Below are positions 46,165-46,169 of a DNA stretch of 46,169 bases, piece after piece. The translations under genes were made by a program, and so were the position numbers. The first letter of the stretch is position 1, and every line of letters starts with the position of its first letter. The DNA is from an uncultured Alteromonadales bacterium. GTDB taxonomy: Bacteria; Pseudomonadota; Gammaproteobacteria; Pseudomonadales; Cellvibrionaceae. Where the stretch lies: positions 1-46,169 of the forward strand of contig CALMJT010000228.1 of the NCBI GenBank assembly GCA_937864365.1, read 5' to 3'. The notes beneath the pieces were generated by a model. It saw nothing but the letters and a program-made list of their open reading frames with translations, was not told the DNA's origin and searched no databases.

Positions 46165-46169
46165 TGAAT

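Overview
The window is part of a T4-type myovirus genome (class Caudoviricetes). This is shown by a nearly complete baseplate set (gp6, gp25, gp53, gp5, gp27, gp48, gp8), head completion protein gp4, gp26, a gp29-position tape measure, the replication and late-transcription proteins gp32, gp59 and gp33, RNase H, and class Ia ribonucleotide reductase. DUF4815 fibre, PhoH, ClpP-like and DUF6433-type proteins resemble the marine branch of the T4 superfamily. The host is not given by any single gene. A two-piece (permuted) tmRNA, periplasmic lipoproteins, spanins and a SleB-type hydrolase point to a Gram-negative host, and permuted tmRNAs are known from alphaproteobacteria, some betaproteobacteria and some cyanobacteria.

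Layout. (1) 1-13640, minus strand: tail fibre/adhesin (cut by the window edge), gp8, a gp7-position wedge protein, gp6, gp25, a PAAR spike tip, an M15-type peptidase, gp5, gp27, gp53, gp48. (2) 13679-17997, plus strand: gp4, a conserved virion protein, a tail-tube-fold protein, gp26 with a probable -1 frameshift into a gp51-like extension, and the tape measure. (3) 18026-24609, minus strand: gp32, gp59, gp33, SleB hydrolase, then a run of small early genes behind strong sigma70-type promoters. (4) 24626-25153, minus strand: a circularly permuted tmRNA gene whose intervening segment carries a 37-codon ORF. (5) 25157-30128, plus strand, behind a T4-type late promoter: two secreted proteins (one with 14 Cys-rich repeats), a holin candidate, a membrane coiled-coil protein, a GH19 endolysin and a basic membrane-anchored protein. 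(6) 30156-41334, minus strand: tRNA-Arg, HAD phosphatase, tyrosine-phosphatase-like protein, ClpP-like protease, PD-(D/E)XK nuclease, PhoH, a ~95-nt independent transcription unit, RNase H, GIY-YIG-like protein, glutaredoxin, NrdB, NrdA. (7) 41338-46164, minus strand: lipoproteins and overlapping spanins, then conserved small phage proteins.

Regulation can be read from the sequence. Early or middle minus-strand operons start at near-identical TTTACA-N16/17-TATAAT promoters. Late genes use TATAAATA. At three places TATAAATA lies exactly five bases before an ATG, which predicts leaderless late transcripts. Lysis functions are scattered over four sites: tail M15 peptidase, SleB hydrolase, holin candidate with GH19 endolysin, and spanins.

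The points most worth a second look are the permuted tmRNA with an ORF inside its intervening segment, the late-promoter small RNA or micro-gene at 35506-35612, the gp26/gp51 frameshift, the Cys-repeat secreted protein, and a gp32 lacking the usual zinc ligands. All assignments are by recognition of sequence, without database searches.
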